A stretch of 64,000 nucleotides of DNA from Planctomycetaceae bacterium (GTDB lineage Bacteria > Planctomycetota > Planctomycetia > Pirellulales > PALSA-1355), in NCBI GenBank assembly GCA_003153375.1, contig PLYM01000103.1, positions 50,736 through 114,735 on the forward strand, in the 5' to 3' direction. The notes beneath the pieces were generated by a model. That model saw nothing but the letters and a program-made list of their open reading frames with translations, searched no databases and was not told the origin of the DNA. Below are positions 41,766-50,017 of the stretch, one piece after another. The translations under genes and the position numbers were made by a program. How positions within the stretch are numbered: the first letter of the stretch is position 1; each line of letters begins with the position of its first letter.

Positions 41766-42416
41766 CTAGCTCGGGTTGTGTCGTTCGTGTTCGCCAGCAG
41801 TCAGAATGCCGTGGAAGGCAATGTCGAGGACGTCGCGAACCTGGACGTCGACCGACTTGGCCTGGCCGCTGAAGTAATTGGTAAAGATCGTTCCGTAGAG
41901 CAAGTTTCCGATCATGTCGGTGATGCGATCGATCGGCACGTCGCGCACGCGTCCCTCGGCGATCAGCCCTTGATAGATGTCGCGCCAGCGCTGCACGTTG
42001 GCCTGGCGATGCTCGATGAAAGTGGGCTTGGTGCGATCCTTGAACTGGGCCCGCTCCTGAATCAGCAACTCGACGAACTGCGGATTCTCGGCGAAAAAGG
42101 TCAAAAACTCGCGGACGCCGGTGGAGATCTTTTCGATCGGATCGACGACGTCGGCAATGCCGCGATCGATTCGCTCGCGCAGCATCCGCATCACGCGGTC
42201 GGCGGCGGCCAAAAACAGCTCGCGCTTGCTGGGAAAATAGCGGTAGACCGTTCCCTTGCCGACCCCAACGGTCTCGGCCAACAACTGGGTGTCGGTCTCC
42301 GAGTAGCCGTGCTTGGCAAACAGCAACGCGGCCTGAGTGAGAATTTCCTCTTTGCGGCTGGCCCAGAGGGCTTCGCCGCAGGCGCGTTTGGGCGATTTTT
42401 GCGTGTTTTCGGCCAT
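41766..42416 (-). CDS. TetR/AcrR family transcriptional regulator
   Basis: ASRKEEILTQAALLFAKHGYSETDTQLLAETVGVGKGTVYRYFPSKRELFLAAADR. Confidence 0.93.
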   Translation of the reverse strand: MAENTQKSPKRACGEALWASRKEEILTQAALLFAKHGYSETDTQLLAETVGVGKGTVYRYFPSKRELFLAAADRVMRMLRERIDRGIADVVDPIEKISTGVREFLTFFAENPQFVELLIQERAQFKDRTKPTFIEHRQANVQRWRDIYQGLIAEGRVRDVPIDRITDMIGNLLYGTIFTNYFSGQAKSVDVQVRDVLDIAFHGILTAGEHERHNPS

Positions 42417-42436
42417 TTGAGGAATTGCCCAACTCC

Positions 42437-42454
42437 GGACTGACTGGTCAGTCC
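42437..42454. promoter_or_regulatory. Putative TetR operator
   Basis: ggactgac-tg-gtcagtcc, perfect 8+8 bp inverted repeat 20 bp upstream of the TetR start codon. Confidence 0.7.
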
Positions 42455-42600
42455 ACATCTTACGAGGCCTCAGGAAGGCGGTCAAGCGGGGTTTGCGGCA
42501 TGTTGCTAGCAATTGCCGAGATTGCCGACATGCGCAGCGGAAGCCTGAATCCCGGCGGCTGAGGACGCACCACCACAAACGCGCTGACCTAATGGAAGAA

Positions 42601-43557
42601 CTACTTGGACGCGGGGCTCGTGTCCGTCTTGCCGAGCTTCTCGAGCAGGTAGGCCACGACCTTGGCCGACTGGCTGACGCGATCGGGCTCGTCGGCGTGC
42701 AGGACCAGCAGGCAAGGCACGTTCATCTGCTTGCACCGCTCGGCAATGGCGATCGAGTGCTTGGGGTGATGCACGAAGTCGCCCCGGTTCTGAGGGTCGT
42801 CGGCGGGCAGCGAACAGGCCACGGCCACGGCCGGGTCATCGGCCGAGATCAGGCCGAGCATGCTGCAATCCTTCATCGTGCGGTCCCCCGCGGGCGACGT
42901 CATGTCGGCTTCTGAGGCAAAACCATAGAAACTCAGCAGCTCACTTTCGCTGCGTTGGAATTTGTGGCCCACGACTCCCTCCCAGTCGCGCAGATCGTAG
43001 GATACCTGGCCATTGAGAGAGCCAGCCGCACGGAGCCGCGAGGACTCTCGCAGTACCGGGTCGTCGGACTTCGGATCAGCCAGGTCGTCGTGGAACGCCA
43101 GCCACAGGCTGGTGCCGGCGCCGGCCGAACCGCCGTAGGATGCGATTCGCTCGCGATCGATATTCCAGTCGCTCGCCTTGCTGCGAATGAACTGCACCGC
43201 GCGCGCCGCGTCGCGCAGGATGTCCTGAATCGGCGCGCTGTCGCGGAAGCGGTAATTGATCGACGCGAAGGAAACGCCCTGCTCGAGACAATGCTTGAGT
43301 TCAGGATTGCCGCGGACGCCTTTCTTATCGCCGTTCACGAAACCGCCGCCGTGGATGAAGATCAACAGCGGCGTCGGCCGATCGCTGGGGGCCTGCCAAA
43401 GATCGAGCACATTGCGCTCGTGCGGGCCGTAGGCCACGTTTTCGAACGTCGGCGCCGGTCGCCTGGCTTCGGCGCCCGCCGCCGGGGCCGATGTTGTGGC
43501 CACGACCAGCAGCCAAATCATCATCAAGCGAACGGCATAAGCTCGCAGGCGACGCAT
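42601..43557 (-). CDS. Alpha/beta hydrolase (carboxylesterase-like)
   Basis: LLIFIHGGGFVNGDK oxyanion motif; IASYGGSAGAGTSLWLA nucleophile elbow. Confidence 0.85.
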   Translation of the reverse strand: MRRLRAYAVRLMMIWLLVVATTSAPAAGAEARRPAPTFENVAYGPHERNVLDLWQAPSDRPTPLLIFIHGGGFVNGDKKGVRGNPELKHCLEQGVSFASINYRFRDSAPIQDILRDAARAVQFIRSKASDWNIDRERIASYGGSAGAGTSLWLAFHDDLADPKSDDPVLRESSRLRAAGSLNGQVSYDLRDWEGVVGHKFQRSESELLSFYGFASEADMTSPAGDRTMKDCSMLGLISADDPAVAVACSLPADDPQNRGDFVHHPKHSIAIAERCKQMNVPCLLVLHADEPDRVSQSAKVVAYLLEKLGKTDTSPASK

Positions 43558-43643
43558 AAATCCCCCTCGAATGTTGACGGCGGCTGGAAGATTCCTGCGC
43601 TAATATATCAAACTTTTGGGGACCCTTGAGCCGAATCAAGGGC

Positions 43644-45134
43644 TCACTTCACGCTGTCGGCCGTCGCGGCCAATTGGGCCAGATAGGCATCTAATAGCCG
43701 CCGAGCGTCGTCCGACGAGCAGGTTCGCGGATCACAGCGCAGGCTGATCGTGATCGCGCGGTCGCTGCTCATGACAGCGAAGGCTGCGTGCGTATGAGGT
43801 CGCAGCGGCGGGCTGGCCGTGATTCCGGTCAAGATAAGGTTGCCGGCCAGCAGGCCCTGTTCCGAACGCGGAAATTGAGTCAGGAATCGGCGCGTCGGAT
43901 AGCCCAAATTCGACAACACGGCGGTGGCAAAGCACAGGCGACGCTTCAACAGCCAAGGCAGAATGCCCAGCGATTGCAGTGAAAACAGGCCGCCGATGAA
44001 ATAAAGCGACAACAGTCCGCGTTTGACCCCTTCGGTTTCAACACGAATTGAATGCAGCAGTTTCTGGGGCGAATCGCACAATTTCGCCTGCCGAGTCACG
44101 AAGGCGAAACTCATCACGTTGGCCGCTGGCATCCGGCCATCGTCGAGGCCGCGGAGGTTTTGAGGCATGAGAATTCGCAGTCGGCGGCGTCGCGTTGTGC
44201 CATCACGTTCCGTGTTCCAACGCCTGAGCGTGAGAAACAAGTCGCGCATCAGGACGTCGTTGGTCGTGCCGCCTGCCTGCACGGCCGCGCGGCGTAGACC
44301 GGCGGTCACCTGTTCGGAACACGTCGCGGTGATAAACCCCGGACCGTTGATCGGCGCCGGACCACCGCCTGGCAACTCCACGTTCACCGTCGAGGCTCCG
44401 GCCGCCAACGGCATGGGGCGCTGCAGCAAAAATCGCTCACCTTCGAACATCCCGATAAGCGCGTCGCGCACCTGTTGCCAAAACGTGCGGCCCACGATGC
44501 CAATTTCGCCACGATGCAATAGCCGTTCGGGCTCGAGGGGGCGGGGCTCAACCGGCTGCCCGCCGGGCACTGCGGCGGCATAGGCCGCCAGGAGGTCCTC
44601 GACAAACCCGAAGCAGCCCAGGCCGTCGGCGCAGGCATGGTGGAACTGGAGGAGGATCTTTGATCGATCCTCGGTCTGACGCACCCAGATTCGAAAACCC
44701 GGCTCGGTTGTCAGATCGAAGTGCCTCGCATAGGCGTCGCCCAGCGGCGCATCCAGGCCCACCCAGTACACCGCCGGGCCTTTGCCGCTCGGCACCCAGG
44801 CGAGTGCCCCGCTCTCTTTCCGGTCGATACGACAGGTCAGCAACGGATTGCGAGCCAACGCCCAGCATACGGCTTGTTGGAACGTAGCCGGATCAAGTCG
44901 CCCCTGCAACTCGACCTCCACCTCCGCGTGCATGGGATAGTCGGGGCGGCTGTCCAAGACCAAAAACGACTCAAGAATCGTCAACGGCAAGGGAAAGACC
45001 GAGTCGAAGGAAGCAATCGAAGGCAAGGGCTGCGCCGCGACGACCGACATCTCGCTTTCTCCCTCCGATTCGGACTCGAAATCCACAGGACGGGCAGTTA
45101 ATGAACCCGCGGCGTCCTCATTGAACCATAGCAT
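43644..45134 (-). CDS. Condensation-domain/acyltransferase-like protein (HHxxxDG superfamily)
   Basis: LLQFHHACADGLGCFGFVEDLL; start possibly ATG 45050 (MSVVAAQPLP). Confidence 0.7.
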   Translation of the reverse strand: MLWFNEDAAGSLTARPVDFESESEGESEMSVVAAQPLPSIASFDSVFPLPLTILESFLVLDSRPDYPMHAEVEVELQGRLDPATFQQAVCWALARNPLLTCRIDRKESGALAWVPSGKGPAVYWVGLDAPLGDAYARHFDLTTEPGFRIWVRQTEDRSKILLQFHHACADGLGCFGFVEDLLAAYAAAVPGGQPVEPRPLEPERLLHRGEIGIVGRTFWQQVRDALIGMFEGERFLLQRPMPLAAGASTVNVELPGGGPAPINGPGFITATCSEQVTAGLRRAAVQAGGTTNDVLMRDLFLTLRRWNTERDGTTRRRRLRILMPQNLRGLDDGRMPAANVMSFAFVTRQAKLCDSPQKLLHSIRVETEGVKRGLLSLYFIGGLFSLQSLGILPWLLKRRLCFATAVLSNLGYPTRRFLTQFPRSEQGLLAGNLILTGITASPPLRPHTHAAFAVMSSDRAITISLRCDPRTCSSDDARRLLDAYLAQLAATADSVK

Positions 45135-46614
45135 TTGCGAGCGGCTTGGCGTTTCGCGGCAGGGCCAGGTCGGCGAAGGCCCGTGCCAGCTCGCTGGGAT
45201 GCACCGAATTGCCCGCCAGGACCACCTGGCCGCGACGGATCGAGTCCTCGAGGGTTGCGTTGCCGCGCGTCAACTCGGCGAGCGTCGCCGCAGTGAGATA
45301 GCACGTCAAACCATTGCCGTTTTGCAGGCCCACACCGGCGCCAACGACCCGTTGCTGATCCATCACCAGGTGCCATTGTCCGCCGCCCGGTCCACTGACG
45401 TGAAGGCTGACATACCGCAAGCGGCCATCGGCGGCTGGTGCAAGGGCGCCGTTGTCCAACCAAGGGTTGAGCAGGCTGGCGGCTTCAAAGGTCGGTACGA
45501 TCGGAGCTTCACGCGGCCAGCCGAAATTGGCTCCGATCGCGAATCGGATCAGCCGGTCCATGACTTCCGCATCGACTTGCGGACAGGGCACGTCCGGCAG
45601 GGCGGCCTCGGTTCGAGCTGAATCAAACTGGGGATCGTCGCTCCAATAGGACTGATAGACTCCCATCTGCTCGCGGAATGAATTGGCATAATCGTCGCCG
45701 ATCTCGTGCAGCGAACGGCTGGACTTGAAACCTTGGACAATTTCACCGAGCACGAGGCCCATCGCGTGGCGGATGGACTGCGTGGTGGCCGGATGCGGGT
45801 TCGTCAGATGATAGGTTTGGCCATGCAGTCCAGGGGTCGCAATCAGACGGGTCATGACCGAGGAGACCCAATCCACCGGGACCAGATTCTTTCGCTCGTT
45901 GCCCGCCAATTGCAGACTGCCCATCCAGTCGCCGCCCATGATGACTTCAGCGGGCAGCGTCTTGAGGAGAGAGTACACCAGCCTCAAGGGCGTATAAAAG
46001 CCGTGGTAGGAAGTCGTAAAGCCCGTTCGCGAGTCGCCGACGATGATCGACGGACGATAAATCGTCACGCGGTCGAAAATGTTCGCCGCCAGGACTTCCT
46101 TCTCGGCCGTGATTTTGGTCAGTTCATAGTCGTTGCCAAACTGCTGACCGAGGTCGAGCTCGGATTCGAGGATCCGTCCGCGCCGCAATCCGCAAATGTA
46201 CGCGGTCGAAACGTGATGATAGTTGGGAATTTGGTACTGGCGGCAAACATTCAGTACGTTGCGCGTGCCCTGGACATTGCTCCGCCCTGGTTCGCCGCTC
46301 GTCGCGTCGGCATGAAAGGTCAAGGAGGCCGCGGAGTGCACGACCGACCCGCAGTTGCGGCGTACCCATTCGAGGTCCCGAGCATTGAGTCCCAGTCCGG
46401 CTTCACTGATGTCGCCTTGCAAAACGACAGGCCGCAGGAGCGGTCGGCCGAGTTCGCGTTCCCAGCGGGCCATCGCCGTTTCGACGCGTTGGGCGGCCGA
46501 TTCCCATCTCGTCGGCCGCACGATGACGGCCAGCGGAATCTCGGCCAGAGTGAGGTCACACAGCAGATAACGTCCGAGCAGGCCGGTTGCCCCGGTCAAA
46601 AGAAAGTACCGCAT
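45118..46614 (-). CDS. Thioester-reductase-like extended SDR with SCP2-like C-terminal domain
   Basis: MRYFLLTGATGLLGRYLLCDL; YELTKITAEK (YxxxK); C-term GGQWHLVMDQQRVVGAGVGLQNGNGLTCYLTAATLAELTRGNATLEDSIRRGQVVLAGN. Confidence 0.75.
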   Translation of the reverse strand: MRYFLLTGATGLLGRYLLCDLTLAEIPLAVIVRPTRWESAAQRVETAMARWERELGRPLLRPVVLQGDISEAGLGLNARDLEWVRRNCGSVVHSAASLTFHADATSGEPGRSNVQGTRNVLNVCRQYQIPNYHHVSTAYICGLRRGRILESELDLGQQFGNDYELTKITAEKEVLAANIFDRVTIYRPSIIVGDSRTGFTTSYHGFYTPLRLVYSLLKTLPAEVIMGGDWMGSLQLAGNERKNLVPVDWVSSVMTRLIATPGLHGQTYHLTNPHPATTQSIRHAMGLVLGEIVQGFKSSRSLHEIGDDYANSFREQMGVYQSYWSDDPQFDSARTEAALPDVPCPQVDAEVMDRLIRFAIGANFGWPREAPIVPTFEAASLLNPWLDNGALAPAADGRLRYVSLHVSGPGGGQWHLVMDQQRVVGAGVGLQNGNGLTCYLTAATLAELTRGNATLEDSIRRGQVVLAGNSVHPSELARAFADLALPRNAKPLANAMVQ

Positions 46615-47055
46615 GATCAAGGTCGCTCAGCTTGGGTGAGAAAATGACGTCCATCAGCTCGCCCCATCCTTAGGCGCAGGTCGCGACAACAGCCAACCAG
46701 GCTTCGATGCATCAATCGCGGAGAACCGCCTACGAAAATCGCCGCGACCTCACTCGGTCGAAGGCACTGAATGCACTGCATGTATAAGCTGCACCGAATG
46801 GTGAATGCAAGTCTTTTGAGGGGAATGGTATCTGCTAACGTCTCCCGGTGGGGTTTTCGACCGATCACCAGCAAAAAAAAGCCGTAGCGTTAGACCACAT
46901 ATTCCCCTCCAAATGGGGGGGGTCCTCCTCGTTTGCCGGCTCTGGCAGGTTTCGGTCGATAAGCGACCATTGTTTGCTCGGAGCAGATGTTCCGGTTGGC
47001 ACAGCAGCCATTTGACAGTCCATCAACGCGCGCCTAGGTTAACGACGGCCCCCGG

Positions 47056-48423
47056 GTGAAAAACGTGCTCTTTCCTTTGCCGTTAACTCCATTCGAGCGC
47101 TACTATTGGGCCGACAATCGTCCCGATTATCCGACCACGTTTCCGATCGAGTTATCGTTCTTCGGCACGTTGAACGAACCGGCTTTCCGCGCCGCCGTGC
47201 TGGCGGCCCAAGGCCGCCACCCCCTGTTGACCGCGCGGATTGACGACCAGGGGGTCGACCCGCGCTGGGTCGCGACCGAAAAGCCCGAGCCGCCCATCGA
47301 TTGGGCCGCCGAGGGCGAGCCCATTCGCTATCCGGGCGACGCCCCCATCAATCTGCGAGTTCAAGTCGGCCTGCGGGTCTGGGCGCGGCCCGGCGTGGCC
47401 AAGAGCCTGGCGCGGTTTGAGTTTCATCACGCTAGCTGCGACGGACTGGCCGCGATCCAGTTTGTCAGCGATTTTCTGGTCTGTTATGCGAATGCCTGTG
47501 CGGGCGAGGGTGCCATTGCGACATTGGCCGAGTTGGTTCCCGAACGATTGCTCGAACGCGGCAGCCTGTCCGTTGACAACCCGGAACCACCGTCGCTGAA
47601 GACGGCCGCGCGCGATTCCTGGGTCACCGCGCGGTTGTGGATTGGCATCCTGGTGCAACGTTGTGCGCTGCTGGCCGCTCCGCGAGGCCCGGCCGATGTT
47701 GCCGCCAGAGTCGGGCCGTCCGAGCGGATCATCGAGTTCGAGACGCGCGTCTTGGTGCCCTCGGAAGCCGAGCAACTGCGGGCTGCCGCCAACTCGCAGG
47801 GAGTGACGGTCAATGACCTGTTGACGCGTGATCTGTTGGCGGTGCTCAAGGATTGGAATCAATCGCACGGCGAGCCTGGCGGGCGTCGGCTGCGCATCAG
47901 CGTGCCTGTGAATATCCGCTGCTCGTTGGACCGGGACATGCCGGCTGCCAACCGCATCGGGTTCGGCTTCGTCGAGCCCGAGCCGCGAGACTTTCGCGAT
48001 CGCGCGACATTGCTGGCCGCGGTCCGCCGGCAGATGGACCAGATCAAGCAGTGGAAGCTCGGCCTTTACTTTCTGGGCGGGCTGGCATTTGCCAGCCAAT
48101 TCAAGTCGCTCATTCCCTGGGCGCTGCACCGGAATCGGTCGTTCGCCACGATGGTGCTGAGCAACCTGGGTCGCATCTTCGCCAAGACGCCGCTGCCACG
48201 GCGCGAGGGGCGATTGATCTGCGGCGACGTCGAACTGGAACGCCTGACGGGCGTGCCGCCGATTCGCCCGCTGACGCGAGGCTCGTTCGCCATCTTCGAA
48301 TACGCCGGCGAATTCGCGATCTGTCTGCGGTGCGATCCCAAACTGTTTCGGCCGCGCGATTGCGGCGAGCTGGTCGACGCCTATGCCGATCGGCTGCGCG
48401 AGACCGCCCGTCTGGGTGCTTAG
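47056..48423 (+). CDS. Condensation-domain/acyltransferase-like protein (HHxxxDG superfamily), second copy
   Basis: RFEFHHASCDGLAAIQFVSDFL; N-term LFPLPLTPFERYYWADNRPDYPTTFPIEL matches 43644 copy (VFPLPLTILESFLVLDSRPDYPMHAEVEV). Confidence 0.7.
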   Translation: MKNVLFPLPLTPFERYYWADNRPDYPTTFPIELSFFGTLNEPAFRAAVLAAQGRHPLLTARIDDQGVDPRWVATEKPEPPIDWAAEGEPIRYPGDAPINLRVQVGLRVWARPGVAKSLARFEFHHASCDGLAAIQFVSDFLVCYANACAGEGAIATLAELVPERLLERGSLSVDNPEPPSLKTAARDSWVTARLWIGILVQRCALLAAPRGPADVAARVGPSERIIEFETRVLVPSEAEQLRAAANSQGVTVNDLLTRDLLAVLKDWNQSHGEPGGRRLRISVPVNIRCSLDRDMPAANRIGFGFVEPEPRDFRDRATLLAAVRRQMDQIKQWKLGLYFLGGLAFASQFKSLIPWALHRNRSFATMVLSNLGRIFAKTPLPRREGRLICGDVELERLTGVPPIRPLTRGSFAIFEYAGEFAICLRCDPKLFRPRDCGELVDAYADRLRETARLGA

Positions 48424-48438
48424 GTAGGCACGGCGTGC

Positions 48439-49209
48439 TTAGGGATGCACGGCGGCGCCGCCATCGACCGTCAGTACTTCGCCCTGCACCAGGTCGCTCA
48501 AGGGGCTGACCAGGAACAGCGCCGCGTCGGCCACATCGGCGGCCGTGAGGACGCGATCGCCCATCATCGATTTTTCCTTGCGACCTTCGAAGATCGCTTC
48601 GGCATTCGGAATGCGCCGTGTCGAGTCGGTGTCGACGAGACCTGCCTTGATGACGTTGACGTTGATGCCATGCTCGCCCACTTCGAGGGTCAAATGACGG
48701 GCCAGGCTTTCCAACGCGGCCTTCGAACTGCCGATCAGGCCGTAGAAGGGCAGGGCGGTGCCCGAGCCGTGGCTGGAGAAGGCGATCACCTTCGTGCGCC
48801 GCTCGCCTTCGTTGCGCTTCATCAGCGGAAACGCGGCCTGCACCAGGTAGAGCAGGGCCAGCACGTTGGTGTTATACGCCGCCTCGAAATTGCGGCCGGT
48901 CGCGGTCAGCAGCGTGCGAAAGCCGCCCGTCGCGGCATTGCTGACCAGGATATCGAGCTTGCCGAACTCTTCCTTGACGGCCTCCATCATGCTGCGCACG
49001 TCGTCGACTTCACTGACGTCGGCCTTGACGACCAGCACGCGGAGGCCCATCGCCGAGATCTGCGCGGCCACGGCGTCCGCGGCCTGGCGGTTAACGACAT
49101 AGTTGACCACGATGTCGGCGCCCGCCTCGGCCAATCGCAGAGCGCACGCCTTGCCGATACCCCGGGAACCGCCGGTTACCAAAGCCACTTGTCCGCTGAG
49201 ATCGATCAT
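48439..49209 (-). CDS. SDR family oxidoreductase, FabL-like enoyl-ACP reductase candidate
   Basis: GQVALVTGGSRGIGKACALRLAEAGADIVVNY; SNAATGGFRTLL; FYGLIGSSKAALESLARHLTLEV. Confidence 0.7.
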   Translation of the reverse strand: MIDLSGQVALVTGGSRGIGKACALRLAEAGADIVVNYVVNRQAADAVAAQISAMGLRVLVVKADVSEVDDVRSMMEAVKEEFGKLDILVSNAATGGFRTLLTATGRNFEAAYNTNVLALLYLVQAAFPLMKRNEGERRTKVIAFSSHGSGTALPFYGLIGSSKAALESLARHLTLEVGEHGINVNVIKAGLVDTDSTRRIPNAEAIFEGRKEKSMMGDRVLTAADVADAALFLVSPLSDLVQGEVLTVDGGAAVHP

Positions 49210-49227
49210 GAGTCACCTGTTCTTTGT

Positions 49228-49986
49228 TCAACGCGAAGAGGAATTGGGATCGTGGTCGCCCTTGACCGTCGCCAGCACGGCGATTTGCTTGTCGACGCTC
49301 CAGAACCGCAAGCAGCCCGGGAGCGAAATCTGTTGATAGCTGCAGCGTCCACCGGGAAGCACCTCGATCATGCGAGGTGCGAATCCTTCTCCCCGATTAC
49401 ACGCTTTGAAGAGTGCTTCCTTGGCTGCCCAGATCGTTGCGGCGGCATGCGCATCGGTCGACTCGGCCAGCCACCGCTGTTCGGCCGGCGTAAACCAAAG
49501 CCGCACGAAACCCGCGGAAACGTCCTGGCGCGCTGCCAGGTCGACACCCACGGCAACGCTCGGCGCCGTCGATAGCGCAACCAGCACGCCACGTTGGGTG
49601 TGCGAGATCGACAAGGACCACGGCATTTGTTGTCCATCGCAAACGACTCGCGGCCGGCGGCCCCGGCGTTGATCATTGAGCGAGAGGATCTCGATCGCGG
49701 AGTCAGCCGGCGCAGCGGACCAGGTTTCGCGCACTAGTTGTTTGGCGAGCAGTCGGCCGGCGAGCCACGAACGGCGACGGTCAGGATCGTGCCAGGCCGC
49801 GAGTTCAGCCCGTTCGCGGTCGCTGAGCAACGCACCGCTCCCCGAGGCCAGCAGTGCGTCGAACGCGTCGAACGCCTCGAGCGCGCTGTAACGATGAGCG
49901 ACCTCGGCAACGTCGGCGCGGGCGCCGCCGGCGAGCGACTCCAGCGCGATTCGAGTGGTTTCGGCGTTAGGTGCACAGAGGGTCAT
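49228..49986 (-). CDS. 4'-phosphopantetheinyl transferase (Sfp superfamily)
   Basis: WSLSISHTQRGVLVALSTAPSVAVGVDLAAR; IWAAKEALFKACNRG; start at ATG 49986. Confidence 0.88.
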   Translation of the reverse strand: MTLCAPNAETTRIALESLAGGARADVAEVAHRYSALEAFDAFDALLASGSGALLSDRERAELAAWHDPDRRRSWLAGRLLAKQLVRETWSAAPADSAIEILSLNDQRRGRRPRVVCDGQQMPWSLSISHTQRGVLVALSTAPSVAVGVDLAARQDVSAGFVRLWFTPAEQRWLAESTDAHAAATIWAAKEALFKACNRGEGFAPRMIEVLPGGRCSYQQISLPGCLRFWSVDKQIAVLATVKGDHDPNSSSR

Positions 49987-50017
49987 GCTGATTCTCGTAC
50001 GCAGGTACTCATGGAGG

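Noticed and set aside
46860-46930. Poly-A and poly-G runs (aaaaaaaagcc; atggggggggt) between the divergent genes
   Set aside because: No convincing stem-loop or operator structure; cannot be supported as a regulatory element.
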